Shown: positions 53,944 through 62,324 of the stretch, piece after piece
How positions within the stretch are numbered: position 1 is the stretch's first letter
Layout of the letters: each line of letters starts with the position of its first letter
Source of the DNA: Mycolicibacterium moriokaense
GTDB lineage: Bacteria > Actinomycetota > Actinomycetes > Mycobacteriales > Mycobacteriaceae
Direction of reading: 5' to 3'
Assembly (NCBI RefSeq): GCF_003201655.1
Contig: NZ_QJJU01000011.1
Coordinates: forward strand, 62,001-126,000
DNA: 64,000 nt
Position numbers and translations under genes: made by a program
The notes under the pieces: generated by a model
Database searches by the model: none
The model's input: only the letters and a program-made list of their open reading frames with translations
Told to the model about the DNA's origin: nothing

Positions 53944-55518
53944 ATGGCCAGCTCGTTGGAACCACGATCTAAGGAAGTGCTCGACCGCGTGCGTACTCGC
54001 TTGATGTCGTTGTTGGTTCAACCGACGGCGCCACCGCTGTGGCTCGGTGCGGTTGTCGCGGCGGCCTTCATTGTGGCGGAAACGATCATGATGCGACCGC
54101 TCATGGTGATCGCCCCGGGAAACACCTTCGGTGTCATTTATCTGCTCGGAGTGCTTGTGGTCTCGGCTCGTTGGGGATTTGGGATATCAGCGATGACGAC
54201 GCTGGCCAGCACCCTTGCGTACGCTTACGTCCATTTTATGGATGAAGGGAGTTTCCTGCCGACCGAAATCAAGGGCTGGGTCGCGATCCTGATCTTCGCG
54301 CCCATCGCTATATTGGCGAATGCGGTAGCCGGCCAGGCACGTTTGCGCACCGCCGAGGCAATCCAACGCCGCAACGAGGCCGAGGCGAGTCGTGACGAGA
54401 TCCGCGTGCTCGCCGACCAGCAGGCCGCGTTGCACCGTGTCGCGACGTTGGTCGCGCGCGCGGTGGCGCCGTCCGAGGTGTTCTCAGCGGTGACGCGGGA
54501 GTTGGCGGATTGCCTTGGCGTGCCTCACGCGACGCTGTGCCGCTACGAGCCCGATGGCTCGTCCACCCTGGTCGCTATCCACGACGAGAACGCGAGAGCG
54601 ATCCTGCCCGTCGGCACGCGACTCTCGTTCGAGGGTGAGAACGTCGTTGCGATGGTGTTTCGCACCGGACGCGTAGTTCGCATGGACAGCCACAAGGATG
54701 CTGCCGGTCGGGCCGCTGAGTATATCCGGGCACTTGGCTTTGACTCGGGCGTCGGTGTGCCGATCGTGGTGGCTGGTCGCCTCTGGGGCGCTGCGGTTGT
54801 CGGCTGTTCACGACCCCTGCCGCCCGATACCGAGGCGCGCGTCGGTGACTTCGCGGACCTAGTGGCGACGGCGATCGCGAACGCTGATGCCCGCTCGGAA
54901 CTCACCGCATCGCGGGCGAGGATCGTCGCGGCCGGCGATGATGTTCGACGCCGATTCGAACGCAATTTGCACGACGGTGCCCAACAGCGGCTGGTCTCGC
55001 TCGGGCTTCAACTACGCACAGCCCAGGCGGGCGTGCCGCCCGAGTGTCCTGCGCTGGCCGAGCAGATCTCGGATGCGGTTGCCGGACTGACGGATATCTC
55101 CGATGAGCTCCAAGAGATATCCCGGGGAATGCACCCCGCGGTTCTGTCCCGAGGCGGACTTGGGCCTGCGATCAAGATGCTCGCGCGCCGTTCCACCGTC
55201 CCGGTTGAGCTCGAACTCGCTGTCGATCAACGACTGCCCGAATACGCCGAGGTTGCCGCGTACTACGTACTCGCCGAAGCTCTTACAAACGCGGCCAAAC
55301 ACGCGCAGGCCACCGTCGTGCGGGTGAGTTGTGGAGTCGATGGTGCGAACCTGTGCTTGAGGATTCGAGACGACGGGGTCGGCGGCGCCGACCTAGCCCG
55401 AGGGTCGGGACTGATTGGGCTCAAAGACCGCGTCGACGCCGTCGGCGGACAACTGGCGATCGCCAGTATCGCCGGCTGCGGCACGTCGCTGTCCGCGGCA
55501 ATCCCGTTCGTCGACTGA
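53944..55518 (+). CDS. GAF-containing sensor histidine kinase with DUF4118 membrane domain
   Basis: This 524-residue kinase has four membrane helices of DUF4118 type (residues about 30-125, as in KdpD), a short coiled coil (about 135-160), a GAF domain (about 165-320, LADCLGVPHATLCRYEPDGS), and a HisKA_3 dimerisation domain with His 343 in FERNLHDGAQQRL. The ATPase has EALTNAAKHAQA and IRDDGVGGA with GLIGLKDRV. This is the NarX/DesK-like class that phosphorylates NarL-type regulators such as the one at 52726. The signal is unknown. Confidence 0.92.
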   Translation: MASSLEPRSKEVLDRVRTRLMSLLVQPTAPPLWLGAVVAAAFIVAETIMMRPLMVIAPGNTFGVIYLLGVLVVSARWGFGISAMTTLASTLAYAYVHFMDEGSFLPTEIKGWVAILIFAPIAILANAVAGQARLRTAEAIQRRNEAEASRDEIRVLADQQAALHRVATLVARAVAPSEVFSAVTRELADCLGVPHATLCRYEPDGSSTLVAIHDENARAILPVGTRLSFEGENVVAMVFRTGRVVRMDSHKDAAGRAAEYIRALGFDSGVGVPIVVAGRLWGAAVVGCSRPLPPDTEARVGDFADLVATAIANADARSELTASRARIVAAGDDVRRRFERNLHDGAQQRLVSLGLQLRTAQAGVPPECPALAEQISDAVAGLTDISDELQEISRGMHPAVLSRGGLGPAIKMLARRSTVPVELELAVDQRLPEYAEVAAYYVLAEALTNAAKHAQATVVRVSCGVDGANLCLRIRDDGVGGADLARGSGLIGLKDRVDAVGGQLAIASIAGCGTSLSAAIPFVD

Positions 55519-55614
55519 CGCCCGACGCGAACTCTTGCGGTGCTCTCACGCAATAACCGTTGTACATTGCTGCACAACGGTTCTCGATCGCGCACCGCGC
55601 GGAGCGGTCCAGAG

Positions 55615-55908
55615 CTAACGGCCGCCGTGGCCGCCGCCGTGGCCGCCGCCGAATCCGCCGCCGTGAAAGCCGTAGCCGCCGTAGCCACCGATCAGGAAGC
55701 CGTCGTCCCCATAGGGTTGGAAATCCATCGGCCCGGGGGTGTCGTTGATCTCCACGTTGCCGGGGGACTCGCACACACTTCCTGAAACGCTCTCGCTGCA
55801 AGACTGCTGCGTAGTGGATGCGGCTGAAGCGATCGGTGCTGCGCTGATCGCCACCGCGGCAGCCCCAGCCGCCAGCAGCGGTGTGAGGTAGCTCAGTTTG
55901 ACTCGCAT
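55615..55908 (-). CDS. Small secreted SPGN-motif protein with Gly-His tail (copy 2)
   Basis: This 97-residue protein starts at ATG 55908 with AAGGAGTAACC upstream. The signal peptide is SYLTPLLAAGAAAVAISAAP. The mature part has a Cys pair around SESVSGSV, then ESPGNVEINDTPGPMDFQPY. A C-terminal Gly/His-rich run (GFHGGGFGGGHGGGHGGR) could bind metal. It shares the core motif with the copies at 41723, 56540 and 56799. Confidence 0.78.
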   Translation of the reverse strand: MRVKLSYLTPLLAAGAAAVAISAAPIASAASTTQQSCSESVSGSVCESPGNVEINDTPGPMDFQPYGDDGFLIGGYGGYGFHGGGFGGGHGGGHGGR

Positions 55909-56072
55909 GGTTACTCCTTTGATGGTTGGCCCCAATGTGGCTACTTCCAGACTTGCCTGTCATGGGCTCCTTGTCGTTGCTGCCTCCGTCCAGACTTGCT
56001 ACCTGTCAGCCCGAAGGGCGCGTGGGTGTCACCACTGACGACAGATCCTTGGTGGAATGCGATTCTGGTGAC

Positions 56073-56543
56073 ATGGATGGTTTCCACCCGGATCTGAAGA
56101 CAACGGCGGCCGAGCACACTCGGGCGCCGTCGCGCACACAGGTACACCATGTCAAGGCCTCCGACGTCAGTTCTGACACTGCACAATCGGCGGGCATGCA
56201 GCGATTCGCCGCGATCAGCGGAACCTCGGTCGGATCCGAGAAGATCTGGATGGGCGAGACGTATGTCGCGCCAGAGACGGTGTCGGACAACCACCATCAC
56301 GGCGATTCGGAGACGGCGATCTTCGTGCGGAGCGGGAACCCCGAGTTCGTGTTCCATGACGGCCACGGCGAAGTCCGCATCGCCACGGCGCCCGGCGACT
56401 ACGTTTTCGTCCCTCCGTATGTTCCACACCGCGAAGAGAATCCTGACCCGAGCAATCCCGCTGTGATCGTGATCGCGCGCAGCACGCAGGAGGCGGTCGT
56501 TGTCAATCTTCCTGCGCTGTACGCACTCCCGGATTCGGGTTAG
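56073..56543 (+). CDS. Cupin-domain protein
   Basis: This 156-residue protein (MDGFHPDLKTTAAEHT) contains a cupin barrel: SDNHHHGDSETAIFVRSG gives the first motif with a His triplet, and GDYVFVPPYVPHREEN gives the second. A longer frame to 55926 has no sensible start. No signal peptide. The gene lies among the small secreted-protein genes, and its stop overlaps the convergent copy 3 by 4 bp. Confidence 0.75.
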   Translation: MDGFHPDLKTTAAEHTRAPSRTQVHHVKASDVSSDTAQSAGMQRFAAISGTSVGSEKIWMGETYVAPETVSDNHHHGDSETAIFVRSGNPEFVFHDGHGEVRIATAPGDYVFVPPYVPHREENPDPSNPAVIVIARSTQEAVVVNLPALYALPDSG

Positions 56544-56749
56544 CTGTCTCCCAGAGGGAAGTAGTTCACCTGGGGAGGTGCGTCGTTGATCTGCACATTG
56601 CCCGGTGACTGGCACTGGGTTTGAGTTCCGCCCAAGCTAGTGCAGCTCTGTTGGGGTGCTGTGCTATCGGCGGCTGCCATCGGCGCGGTCGCGATCACAG
56701 CCGCTGCGGCGGCGATCGCCGCGAGCGGTGCGAAGAACGTGGTACGCAC
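56540..56749 (-). CDS. Small secreted SPGN-motif protein (copy 3)
   Basis: This 69-residue protein starts at GTG 56749 with GAAGGAG upstream. The signal peptide is FFAPLAAIAAAAAVIATAPM. The mature part has QQSCTSLGGTQTQCQSPGNV then QINDAPPQVNYFPLGDS: two Cys 9 residues apart, followed by the conserved core. It lacks the Gly-rich tails of copies 2 and 4. Confidence 0.75.
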   Translation of the reverse strand: MRTTFFAPLAAIAAAAAVIATAPMAAADSTAPQQSCTSLGGTQTQCQSPGNVQINDAPPQVNYFPLGDS

Positions 56750-56798
56750 GGTGGTGCTCCTTCGATCGTTACGTCGGTCTGTATGTGGCAGCGACCCG

Positions 56799-57047
56799 CT
56801 ACCCACGTCCGCCGCCGCCGCCCAGCAGGCCGGCCTCGCCGCCGTAGGGATAGAACGAAACCGGGGGCGGTGCGTCATTGAACTGGACGTTGCCGGGCGT
56901 CTGGCATTGAGTTCCCGGGCCGCTCTGATAGCACGTGGGCTGAGCCCCGGAGGGGGAATCGGCGCCCGCGACCGGCGTGCCGGCGATCGTTGTCGCGACG
57001 GCGCCCGCTGCCAGCAGCGGTAGGAACATCCGATGTCTGACTCGCAC
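56799..57047 (-). CDS. Small secreted SPGN-motif protein (copy 4)
   Basis: This 82-residue protein starts at GTG 57047 with AAGGGG upstream. The signal peptide is MFLPLLAAGAVATTIAGTPV. The mature part has the Cys pair in PTCYQSGPGTQCQTPGNVQF and then NDAPPPVSFYPYGGEAG, ending in a Gly-rich tail. It is in tandem with copy 3. Confidence 0.75.
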   Translation of the reverse strand: MRVRHRMFLPLLAAGAVATTIAGTPVAGADSPSGAQPTCYQSGPGTQCQTPGNVQFNDAPPPVSFYPYGGEAGLLGGGGGRG

Positions 57048-57162
57048 GGTGGTACCCCTTCCAAGGCTGGCGCGGTCGATATGTGTTCCAGGATCGCGGC
57101 CCGGCCAGCGAATGTCGTCACCGCTAACCCCCATCTCAACCCCCCGCCAGCGGGATCGTTGG

Positions 57163-57618
57163 CTACCTGTCTGCAGTCCCGTCGGGCTCGAAGGGACGAC
57201 CCTCGAGCGCGGCGAAGACGCGCAGTGGATCCAGGTAGTCGCGCCACTCAGCGACCTTGCGGTCCTTGATGACGACCACGGATATGTATCTATTGCCGTA
57301 CGGCTGACCGGTGGCGACAACCGTTCCCTCAGAGGAGTATTCGAGCACCACGGTGGACGTTGAAGGTGAGTGATGGGCACGCAGGTCGTAGCAGCGGTCG
57401 AGGAAGAACGTGGAGCCGTAGCCTCGGTAGAGTTCGATCAGGTTCGCCCGGCCGACGATGTGGCGCGGGTAGTCCGGAACCGTGATGATGAAGTCGAAGA
57501 CCACGTCCTGGGCCAGCATGTCGAAGAAGTGCTCACCGTCCACGTATCCCGCAAGGCCTTGCTCGATAGTCCGAAAGAACGGATCCAGCGCACGAAAGTC
57601 GTCCACGTTCTCGATCAC
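57163..57618 (-). CDS. SnoaL-like (NTF2-fold) protein
   Basis: This 151-residue protein fits the NTF2-like fold (ALDPFFRTIEQGLAGYVDGE at the start, TGQPYGNRYISVVVIKDRKV and EWRDYLDPLRV near the end). The ending is the family signature of limonene-epoxide-hydrolase-like and SnoaL proteins. It lies 15 bp after the SDR gene and is presumably co-transcribed and controlled by the TetR gene at 58553. Confidence 0.82.
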   Translation of the reverse strand: MIENVDDFRALDPFFRTIEQGLAGYVDGEHFFDMLAQDVVFDFIITVPDYPRHIVGRANLIELYRGYGSTFFLDRCYDLRAHHSPSTSTVVLEYSSEGTVVATGQPYGNRYISVVVIKDRKVAEWRDYLDPLRVFAALEGRPFEPDGTADR

Positions 57619-57633
57619 GCGATAGATGATTCT

Positions 57634-58494
57634 CTACGTGTCTGACATGTCTGCCGGAAACTCGACCGGGTAGGCCTCGGCGAAGTCGGCTGACCTGCCG
57701 ACTGCTGACCACTTGCGGTCTTCATCGAGGCGCTCTTCGTCGAGCCGTATCGAGCCCTCCGTTGCGTTCACCCCGAGCGGCAGATTGCGGGGAATGTCGT
57801 GACGCTTCGCGACCTGGATCAGTATTTCGGCCGCTCGGTCCGGGTCCCCGGCCGCAACGCCACTGCCCTCGCCGCGCCAGGTGAGTATCTCGGCGTACTC
57901 GTCGGGGACGGGCCGGATGGTCATCGACGACCCTGCCCAGTCGGTGCGAAAGCCGCTGGGCTCGACGACGATCACCTTGATGCCGAACGGCGCGGTCTCG
58001 GTCCGCAGCACGCGGCTGAACCCATCGATCGCGAATTTGGCCGCCTGGTAGGAGGCGATGCCGGGAGAGCCGCCGACGCGGCCGCCCATCGACGAGAACT
58101 GCATGATCAATCCGCCGCCTTGTTCGCGCAGCGGGGGGATGGCCGCCTTCGAGACGTTGTAGACACCCCAGAAGTTGGTCTCGAACTGGGCGCGGAAGTC
58201 CTCATCATCTCCAGCCTCGATGGGTGAGACGTTGGCGTAGCCCGCGTTGTTGACGATGACGTCCAGGCGGCCGAACCGCTGGCGCGCTTCGCTGATCGCC
58301 CCGCCGACGGCGGATACGTCGGTGACGTCAAGGGCCAGGGCTTGAAGGCGATCCGGATAAGCGGCGGCGAGATCGTCCAGTTGCTCTGGCCTGCGTGCGG
58401 TGGCAGCGACTCGATCGCCCGCCTCGAGAGCGGCGCGAGTCAGGGCACGCCCGAAGCCACGGGACGAACCGGTGATGAACCATGTCTGTGTCAT
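57634..58494 (-). CDS. SDR-family oxidoreductase
   Basis: This 286-residue classical SDR begins MTQTWFITGSSRGFGRALTR and has NNAGYANVSP near 87, Ser in QFSSMGGRVG and YQAAK near 155. The ATARRPEQ segment suggests NADP. It resembles the retinol-dehydrogenase-like group common in actinobacteria. It is divergent from the TetR gene, with an inverted repeat between. Confidence 0.88.
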   Translation of the reverse strand: MTQTWFITGSSRGFGRALTRAALEAGDRVAATARRPEQLDDLAAAYPDRLQALALDVTDVSAVGGAISEARQRFGRLDVIVNNAGYANVSPIEAGDDEDFRAQFETNFWGVYNVSKAAIPPLREQGGGLIMQFSSMGGRVGGSPGIASYQAAKFAIDGFSRVLRTETAPFGIKVIVVEPSGFRTDWAGSSMTIRPVPDEYAEILTWRGEGSGVAAGDPDRAAEILIQVAKRHDIPRNLPLGVNATEGSIRLDEERLDEDRKWSAVGRSADFAEAYPVEFPADMSDT

Positions 58495-58511
58495 GGACTT
58501 AGTAAAACACT

Positions 58512-58530
58512 GTTGCGTTAATAGTGCAAC
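58512..58530. promoter_or_regulatory. Inverted repeat between SDR and TetR genes
   Basis: GTTGC-N9-GCAAC, with a further GGTTGCGC half-site at 58534, in the 58-bp divergent region. It is a likely TetR operator overlapping both promoters. Confidence 0.55.
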
Positions 58531-58552
58531 GGGGTTGCGCTAAGGTCAACGG

Positions 58553-59209
58553 ATGGATGCCTCGGATTTTCAGAGGGCCCGTAGTCCACAGGCCAAGCAA
58601 CAGCGCGAAGACGGCATCCTGGCAGCGGCACGCTCGCTAGGTGCTGAACGTGGAATCCGGCAGATCACCCTCACCGATATCGCCGACGCGGTCGGCATGC
58701 ACAAGTCGGCCATGCTGCGCTATTTCGAGACGCGCGAGCAGATCTTCCTGCGCCTCACCGCCGAGGGCTGGCGAGAATGGTCGGAGGTGCTGCGCGTGAA
58801 ATTGGAGAGGATCGGCTCCCCGACCGCGAAGAGTGTGGCGTCCGCCTTCTCCACCACACTGGCCGACCGCGGCATGTTCTGCGACCTGCTCGCCCAGGCG
58901 CCGCTCAATCTCGAACGAAACGTGTCCCTGGAAGCCGTCCGCGACTTCAAGCTGGTGACCCACGACGAAGTCGACGCCATCGTCGCGGTCATGCGGCGGC
59001 TCCTGCCCGGCCTCACCGAACGAGACTGCGTCGACGTCATCGCCACGGCGACTTCGCTGTCCGGCGCGTTCTGGCAGTTGGCCAACCCAGCTCCAGAGGT
59101 AGCGACGCTCTACCGGAGCGACCCGCGCATGTCGCACGCAGACTTCGAGGTCGAACCGCGCGTACGCCGGATACTCACCGCGATGCTCAAAGGAACGCTG
59201 GGTGGGTGA
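58553..59209 (+). CDS. TetR-family regulator
   Basis: This 218-residue protein has the helix-turn-helix ERGIRQITLTDIADAVGMHK with SAMLRYFETREQIFL, and a C-terminal domain of the type found with LPLNLE-like motifs (QAPLNLERNVSLEAV). It is divergent from the SDR/SnoaL operon with 58 bp between and a GTTGC inverted repeat, so it is probably their repressor. Its 3' end is 4 bp from the convergent tautomerase gene. Confidence 0.88.
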   Translation: MDASDFQRARSPQAKQQREDGILAAARSLGAERGIRQITLTDIADAVGMHKSAMLRYFETREQIFLRLTAEGWREWSEVLRVKLERIGSPTAKSVASAFSTTLADRGMFCDLLAQAPLNLERNVSLEAVRDFKLVTHDEVDAIVAVMRRLLPGLTERDCVDVIATATSLSGAFWQLANPAPEVATLYRSDPRMSHADFEVEPRVRRILTAMLKGTLGG

Positions 59210-59213
59210 GCGT

Positions 59214-59609
59214 TTATCGCCGCACCTCAACAGGTGAGGCAGGGCGACCGCCACCAAAAGAACTACTGGCACGGTCGATCTCGCCGAAGAAGACCATGAC
59301 GTCATTCGGGTCCGTTCCTGCCGCCTGTAGGTGAGTCACGATCGCGGAAAGAAGCGAGCGCTTCCTGTCCTGCCCGGTTCCTGACGAGACCAGAACCTCG
59401 ATCATCAGCACACGCTCAGTGCGAGGCTTCTGCAGATCGGGGTAGAGCGGGCTGACGCGAAGGTCATCGCCTTCCAATGAGATGAACCTCTGGAAGTGAT
59501 CGTCCTCGGGGTAGCCAGCGCTGACGCTGGCTTCATGAATGGCGGCGGATACCGCGTCCTTCTCTGACACCGTTCTCCCGGAACGCATTGTGACGGTGAA
59601 GAGTGGCAT
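59214..59609 (-). CDS. Tautomerase-family protein
   Basis: This 131-residue protein starts MPLFTVTMRSGRTVSEKDAV, giving the N-terminal Pro that is the catalytic base of tautomerases (4-oxalocrotonate tautomerase/MIF superfamily). The double-size fold fits the tautomerase pattern HFQRFISLEGDD and RVLMIEVLVSSGTGQDRK. It follows the HxlR gene by 4 bp. The longer frame upstream overlaps that gene and is not coding. Confidence 0.83.
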   Translation of the reverse strand: MPLFTVTMRSGRTVSEKDAVSAAIHEASVSAGYPEDDHFQRFISLEGDDLRVSPLYPDLQKPRTERVLMIEVLVSSGTGQDRKRSLLSAIVTHLQAAGTDPNDVMVFFGEIDRASSSFGGGRPASPVEVRR

Positions 59610-59613
59610 CGGC

Positions 59614-60087
59614 TTAACCCAAATCGGTTCGGAAGCCTGGGCCGGCCTCCGGGGTGACGTTGTGCGCTGTGATCTCCTCGCCGCAATGGACGCACGTGAG
59701 ACGCGGGTCGGCGATTTCTCCGCAGGCATTGTGGCGCAGCACGACCGGCGGGCCGCTCGGGTGCGGCAGATATTCGTCGCCCCACCTCATCAAGGTGACG
59801 ATCGCTCCGAACAGATCGCGCCCGGCGTCGGTGAGCCGGTACTCGTGGCGCTCGGGATCCTGAGAATACGGAACCCGCTCGAGTAGTCCCGTGTCGACCA
59901 GCATCCGCAGCCGGGTCGAGAGGGTGGGCCGAGGGATGTTGAGGTTGCGCGCGAGCTGACCGAAGCGGCGCACCCCGAAGAACGCTTCGCGCATGATGAG
60001 TAGCGTCCAGCGCTCGCCGACCAGCTCGAGGGCCCTGCCGACGGACTCGGCTTCGAAGCGATGGGACAGATCAGAGGGCGCAACCAT
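59614..60087 (-). CDS. HxlR-family regulator with a C-terminal zinc-ribbon-like part
   Basis: This 157-residue regulator has the HxlR winged helix (LVGERWTLLIMREAFFGVRR, then RPTLSTRLRMLVDTGLLERV). It also has a tail with two Cys sets, HNACGEIADPRLTCVHCGEE, which is likely a zinc ribbon. The palindrome at 60104 lies just upstream and in front of the divergent acyl-CoA dehydrogenase-like operon. It probably represses the operon and itself. Confidence 0.87.
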   Translation of the reverse strand: MVAPSDLSHRFEAESVGRALELVGERWTLLIMREAFFGVRRFGQLARNLNIPRPTLSTRLRMLVDTGLLERVPYSQDPERHEYRLTDAGRDLFGAIVTLMRWGDEYLPHPSGPPVVLRHNACGEIADPRLTCVHCGEEITAHNVTPEAGPGFRTDLG

Positions 60088-60103
60088 GATTCAACAACCA
60101 TAC

Positions 60104-60122
60104 CGGTTCAATTAGTGAACCG
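60104..60122. promoter_or_regulatory. Perfect palindromic operator for the HxlR regulator
   Basis: CGGTTCA-N5-TGAACCG is a perfect 7-bp inverted repeat centred 26 bp from the HxlR start and 65 bp from the divergent gene. A further half-site TGAACC follows at about 60139. Confidence 0.72.
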
Positions 60123-60177
60123 ATAGTGGTAACGTGACTGAACCAGTTTCCCGCCTCCTACGAATGCTGAGATCGCT

Positions 60178-61335
60178 ATGAACCACCCCGACCTGACGGC
60201 AGCACCGCCAAGCAGCGCGAACGACATCGACACGGTCGCAGGACAGATCGCCGTGATCGCGCGGGAGATGTCCACTCGGATCGACGACGACCGCCGGCTA
60301 CCCGAGGAGTTAGTGAAGCTCCTTCAAGAGTCTGGACTGCTGCGCGCCGGTGCGCCTGCAGAAGTCCTGGGGCTGGAGTTGCCGCCCGGGGTCGCCCTGC
60401 GAAGCGCAGAAACGGTGGCGCGCGGCAACGCCTCGGCGGGCTGGTGCGTCTCGATCGCGATCACCAGCAGCCTGCTGGTCGCGTACTTGCCGGCTTCCAG
60501 CCGCGATGCGCTCTTCGGTGACGGACGCGGCGTCGCTGCCGGAGTATGGGCGCCCCGCGGCACAGCGCGGACGGTGGATGGCGGCGTCGTGGTGTCGGGC
60601 CAATGGTCCTTCTGCAGCGGAATCAACCACGCGGACATGATGTTTGCCGGTTGTCTTGTCGACGATCAGCGTGTTCCGTCGGTGGTCGCGCTCCCCAAAG
60701 AAGACCTCGAAGTACTCGACACATGGCACACGCTGGGCCTGCGTGGCACCGGCAGCCATGACTCTGTGGCCGATGAGGTGTTCGTGCCGAGCGATCGCGT
60801 GTTCTCGTTGTTCAACGGCCCGGTCGTGGACCGGCCGCTGTATCACTTCCCGGTATTTGGGTTCTTCGCGTTGTCGATCGGGGCGGCCGCGTTGGGTAAT
60901 GCACGCGGCGCGATCGACGACCTCACCGAGTTGGCGTGCGGCAAGAAGGGGCTGGGGTCGACCCGCACGTTGGCGGAGCGGCCCTCGACTCAGGCGGCGG
61001 TGGCGACGGCCGAGTCGGCGGTGGAGGCGGCGCGGGCGCTGTACTACCAGGGCATCGAGACAGCGTGGCAGGACAGCCAGGGCGACGAAGGTGTGTCGGT
61101 CGAAGCACGAAACCGCTTGCGTCTCGCGGCAACTCACGCGGTGCGGACCTCCGCCCATGTGGTTCGCGATATGTACGACCTTGCCGGCGGCAGCGCGATA
61201 TACGACAACTCCCCGCTGCAGCGACGATTCCGCGACGCGTACACCGCAACGGCCCACTTTCAGGTCAATGAGGCGTCGCGCGAGCTGCCCGGCCGCATCC
61301 TGCTCGACCAACCTGCTGACGTGGCGATGCTGTGA
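60178..61335 (+). CDS. Acyl-CoA-dehydrogenase-fold flavoprotein (monooxygenase-type)
   Basis: This 385-residue protein has the acyl-CoA-dehydrogenase fold but belongs to the branch of flavin-dependent hydroxylases and desulfurases (HsaA/DszC-like). WHTLGLRGTGSHDSVADEVF is near 185 and MYDLAGGSAIYDNSPLQRRF near 330, with no catalytic Glu at the dehydrogenase position. RGNASAGWCVSIA near 82 also fits. It may hydroxylate an aromatic or steroid-like ring with reduced flavin. It is first in a three-gene operon. Confidence 0.85.
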   Translation: MNHPDLTAAPPSSANDIDTVAGQIAVIAREMSTRIDDDRRLPEELVKLLQESGLLRAGAPAEVLGLELPPGVALRSAETVARGNASAGWCVSIAITSSLLVAYLPASSRDALFGDGRGVAAGVWAPRGTARTVDGGVVVSGQWSFCSGINHADMMFAGCLVDDQRVPSVVALPKEDLEVLDTWHTLGLRGTGSHDSVADEVFVPSDRVFSLFNGPVVDRPLYHFPVFGFFALSIGAAALGNARGAIDDLTELACGKKGLGSTRTLAERPSTQAAVATAESAVEAARALYYQGIETAWQDSQGDEGVSVEARNRLRLAATHAVRTSAHVVRDMYDLAGGSAIYDNSPLQRRFRDAYTATAHFQVNEASRELPGRILLDQPADVAML

Positions 61336-62321
61336 CCGGACGTATCGAAGTGGCCCTACCGTTCTGGCTTGACCGGCCCGACGAGGAGGCGCTCGATGTC
61401 GCAGTGGCGGCGTGTGAAGCCCAGTTCGAAACGCTGTGGATTGGCGAGATGGCCACCTACGACGTCTTCGCGTTGGGCACCGCGGTCGGGCACCGCGTGC
61501 CCGGCTTGCACCTGAAGCTTGGACCCTTGGCACTTGGTGTGCGCAGCCCGGTAGCACTGGCGTTGGGCGCGTCCTCGGTCGCCTCGTTCACCGGCAGTAC
61601 CGTCGACGTCGCGTTGGGTGCCTCGAGCCCAGCGATCGTGTCCGGCTGGCACGACCGTCAGTGGGCGCAGCGCGCCGCGTACATGGGCGAAACCATCGAG
61701 TGTCTGAGATCGATTCTGGCAGGGACGCGGGTCGACTACACCGGGAGGCACGTCCGCAGCAGCGGGTTCCGGCTGCGAAAGCCGATGCCGGACAGCGGAA
61801 TCGCGGTCGGCGCGTTCGGTCCGGCGATGACCCGGGTGGCGGCGCGGCACGCAGATGAGGTCGTTCTCAATCTCGTTCCGCCCGCAAGGGTCGCCGATAT
61901 GCGGGCGATCATCGACGCCGAAGCCGCCGCGGCCGGCCGGATCCCGCCGCGACTGACGGTGTGGGTTCCCGCTGTCGTCAACCCCGGCGACGCGGCGCTC
62001 GGCCAACTAGCGGCCCAGATGGCCGTCTACCTTGCGCCTCCCGGATACGGCGAAATGTTTAGCGAACTCGGATTTCTCGACCTCGTCCGGCGCGCCCGCA
62101 GCGGTGCCAAGCGCGCCGAGCTGGCGGCCGCCATCCCCGTCGAGCTGCTCGACCAGGTGTGTGCCTTGGGCTCGTCGGATGGCATTGCCGAGCGGATACA
62201 GGCGTACCACGACGCCGGCGCCGACACAGTGGCGATCGTGCCCTCCACCGCCGAGGACCCCTGCGGCGCCGCCACGCTCAACGCGGTGGCGCTGCGACAC
62301 AACGCAAACCAGGAGATGTGA
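61332..62321 (+). CDS. LLM-class (F420- or FMN-dependent) oxidoreductase
   Basis: This 329-residue TIM-barrel enzyme begins MTGRIEVALPFWLDRPDEEA; GTG 61332 overlaps the upstream stop as GTGA. Features are FETLWIGEMATYDVFA, LKLGPLALGVRSPVALALG and DVALGASSPAIVSGWH, as in F420-dependent mycobacterial LLM proteins. A partner in a degradation pathway with the upstream monooxygenase-like gene is likely. Confidence 0.87.
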   Translation: MTGRIEVALPFWLDRPDEEALDVAVAACEAQFETLWIGEMATYDVFALGTAVGHRVPGLHLKLGPLALGVRSPVALALGASSVASFTGSTVDVALGASSPAIVSGWHDRQWAQRAAYMGETIECLRSILAGTRVDYTGRHVRSSGFRLRKPMPDSGIAVGAFGPAMTRVAARHADEVVLNLVPPARVADMRAIIDAEAAAAGRIPPRLTVWVPAVVNPGDAALGQLAAQMAVYLAPPGYGEMFSELGFLDLVRRARSGAKRAELAAAIPVELLDQVCALGSSDGIAERIQAYHDAGADTVAIVPSTAEDPCGAATLNAVALRHNANQEM

Positions 62322-62324
62322 ACA

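Noticed and set aside
55660..55690. Repeat array from the GCC/CCG-rich run
   Set aside because: It is the codon pattern of the Gly/His-rich tail of a small secreted protein, not an independent repeat array or CRISPR.
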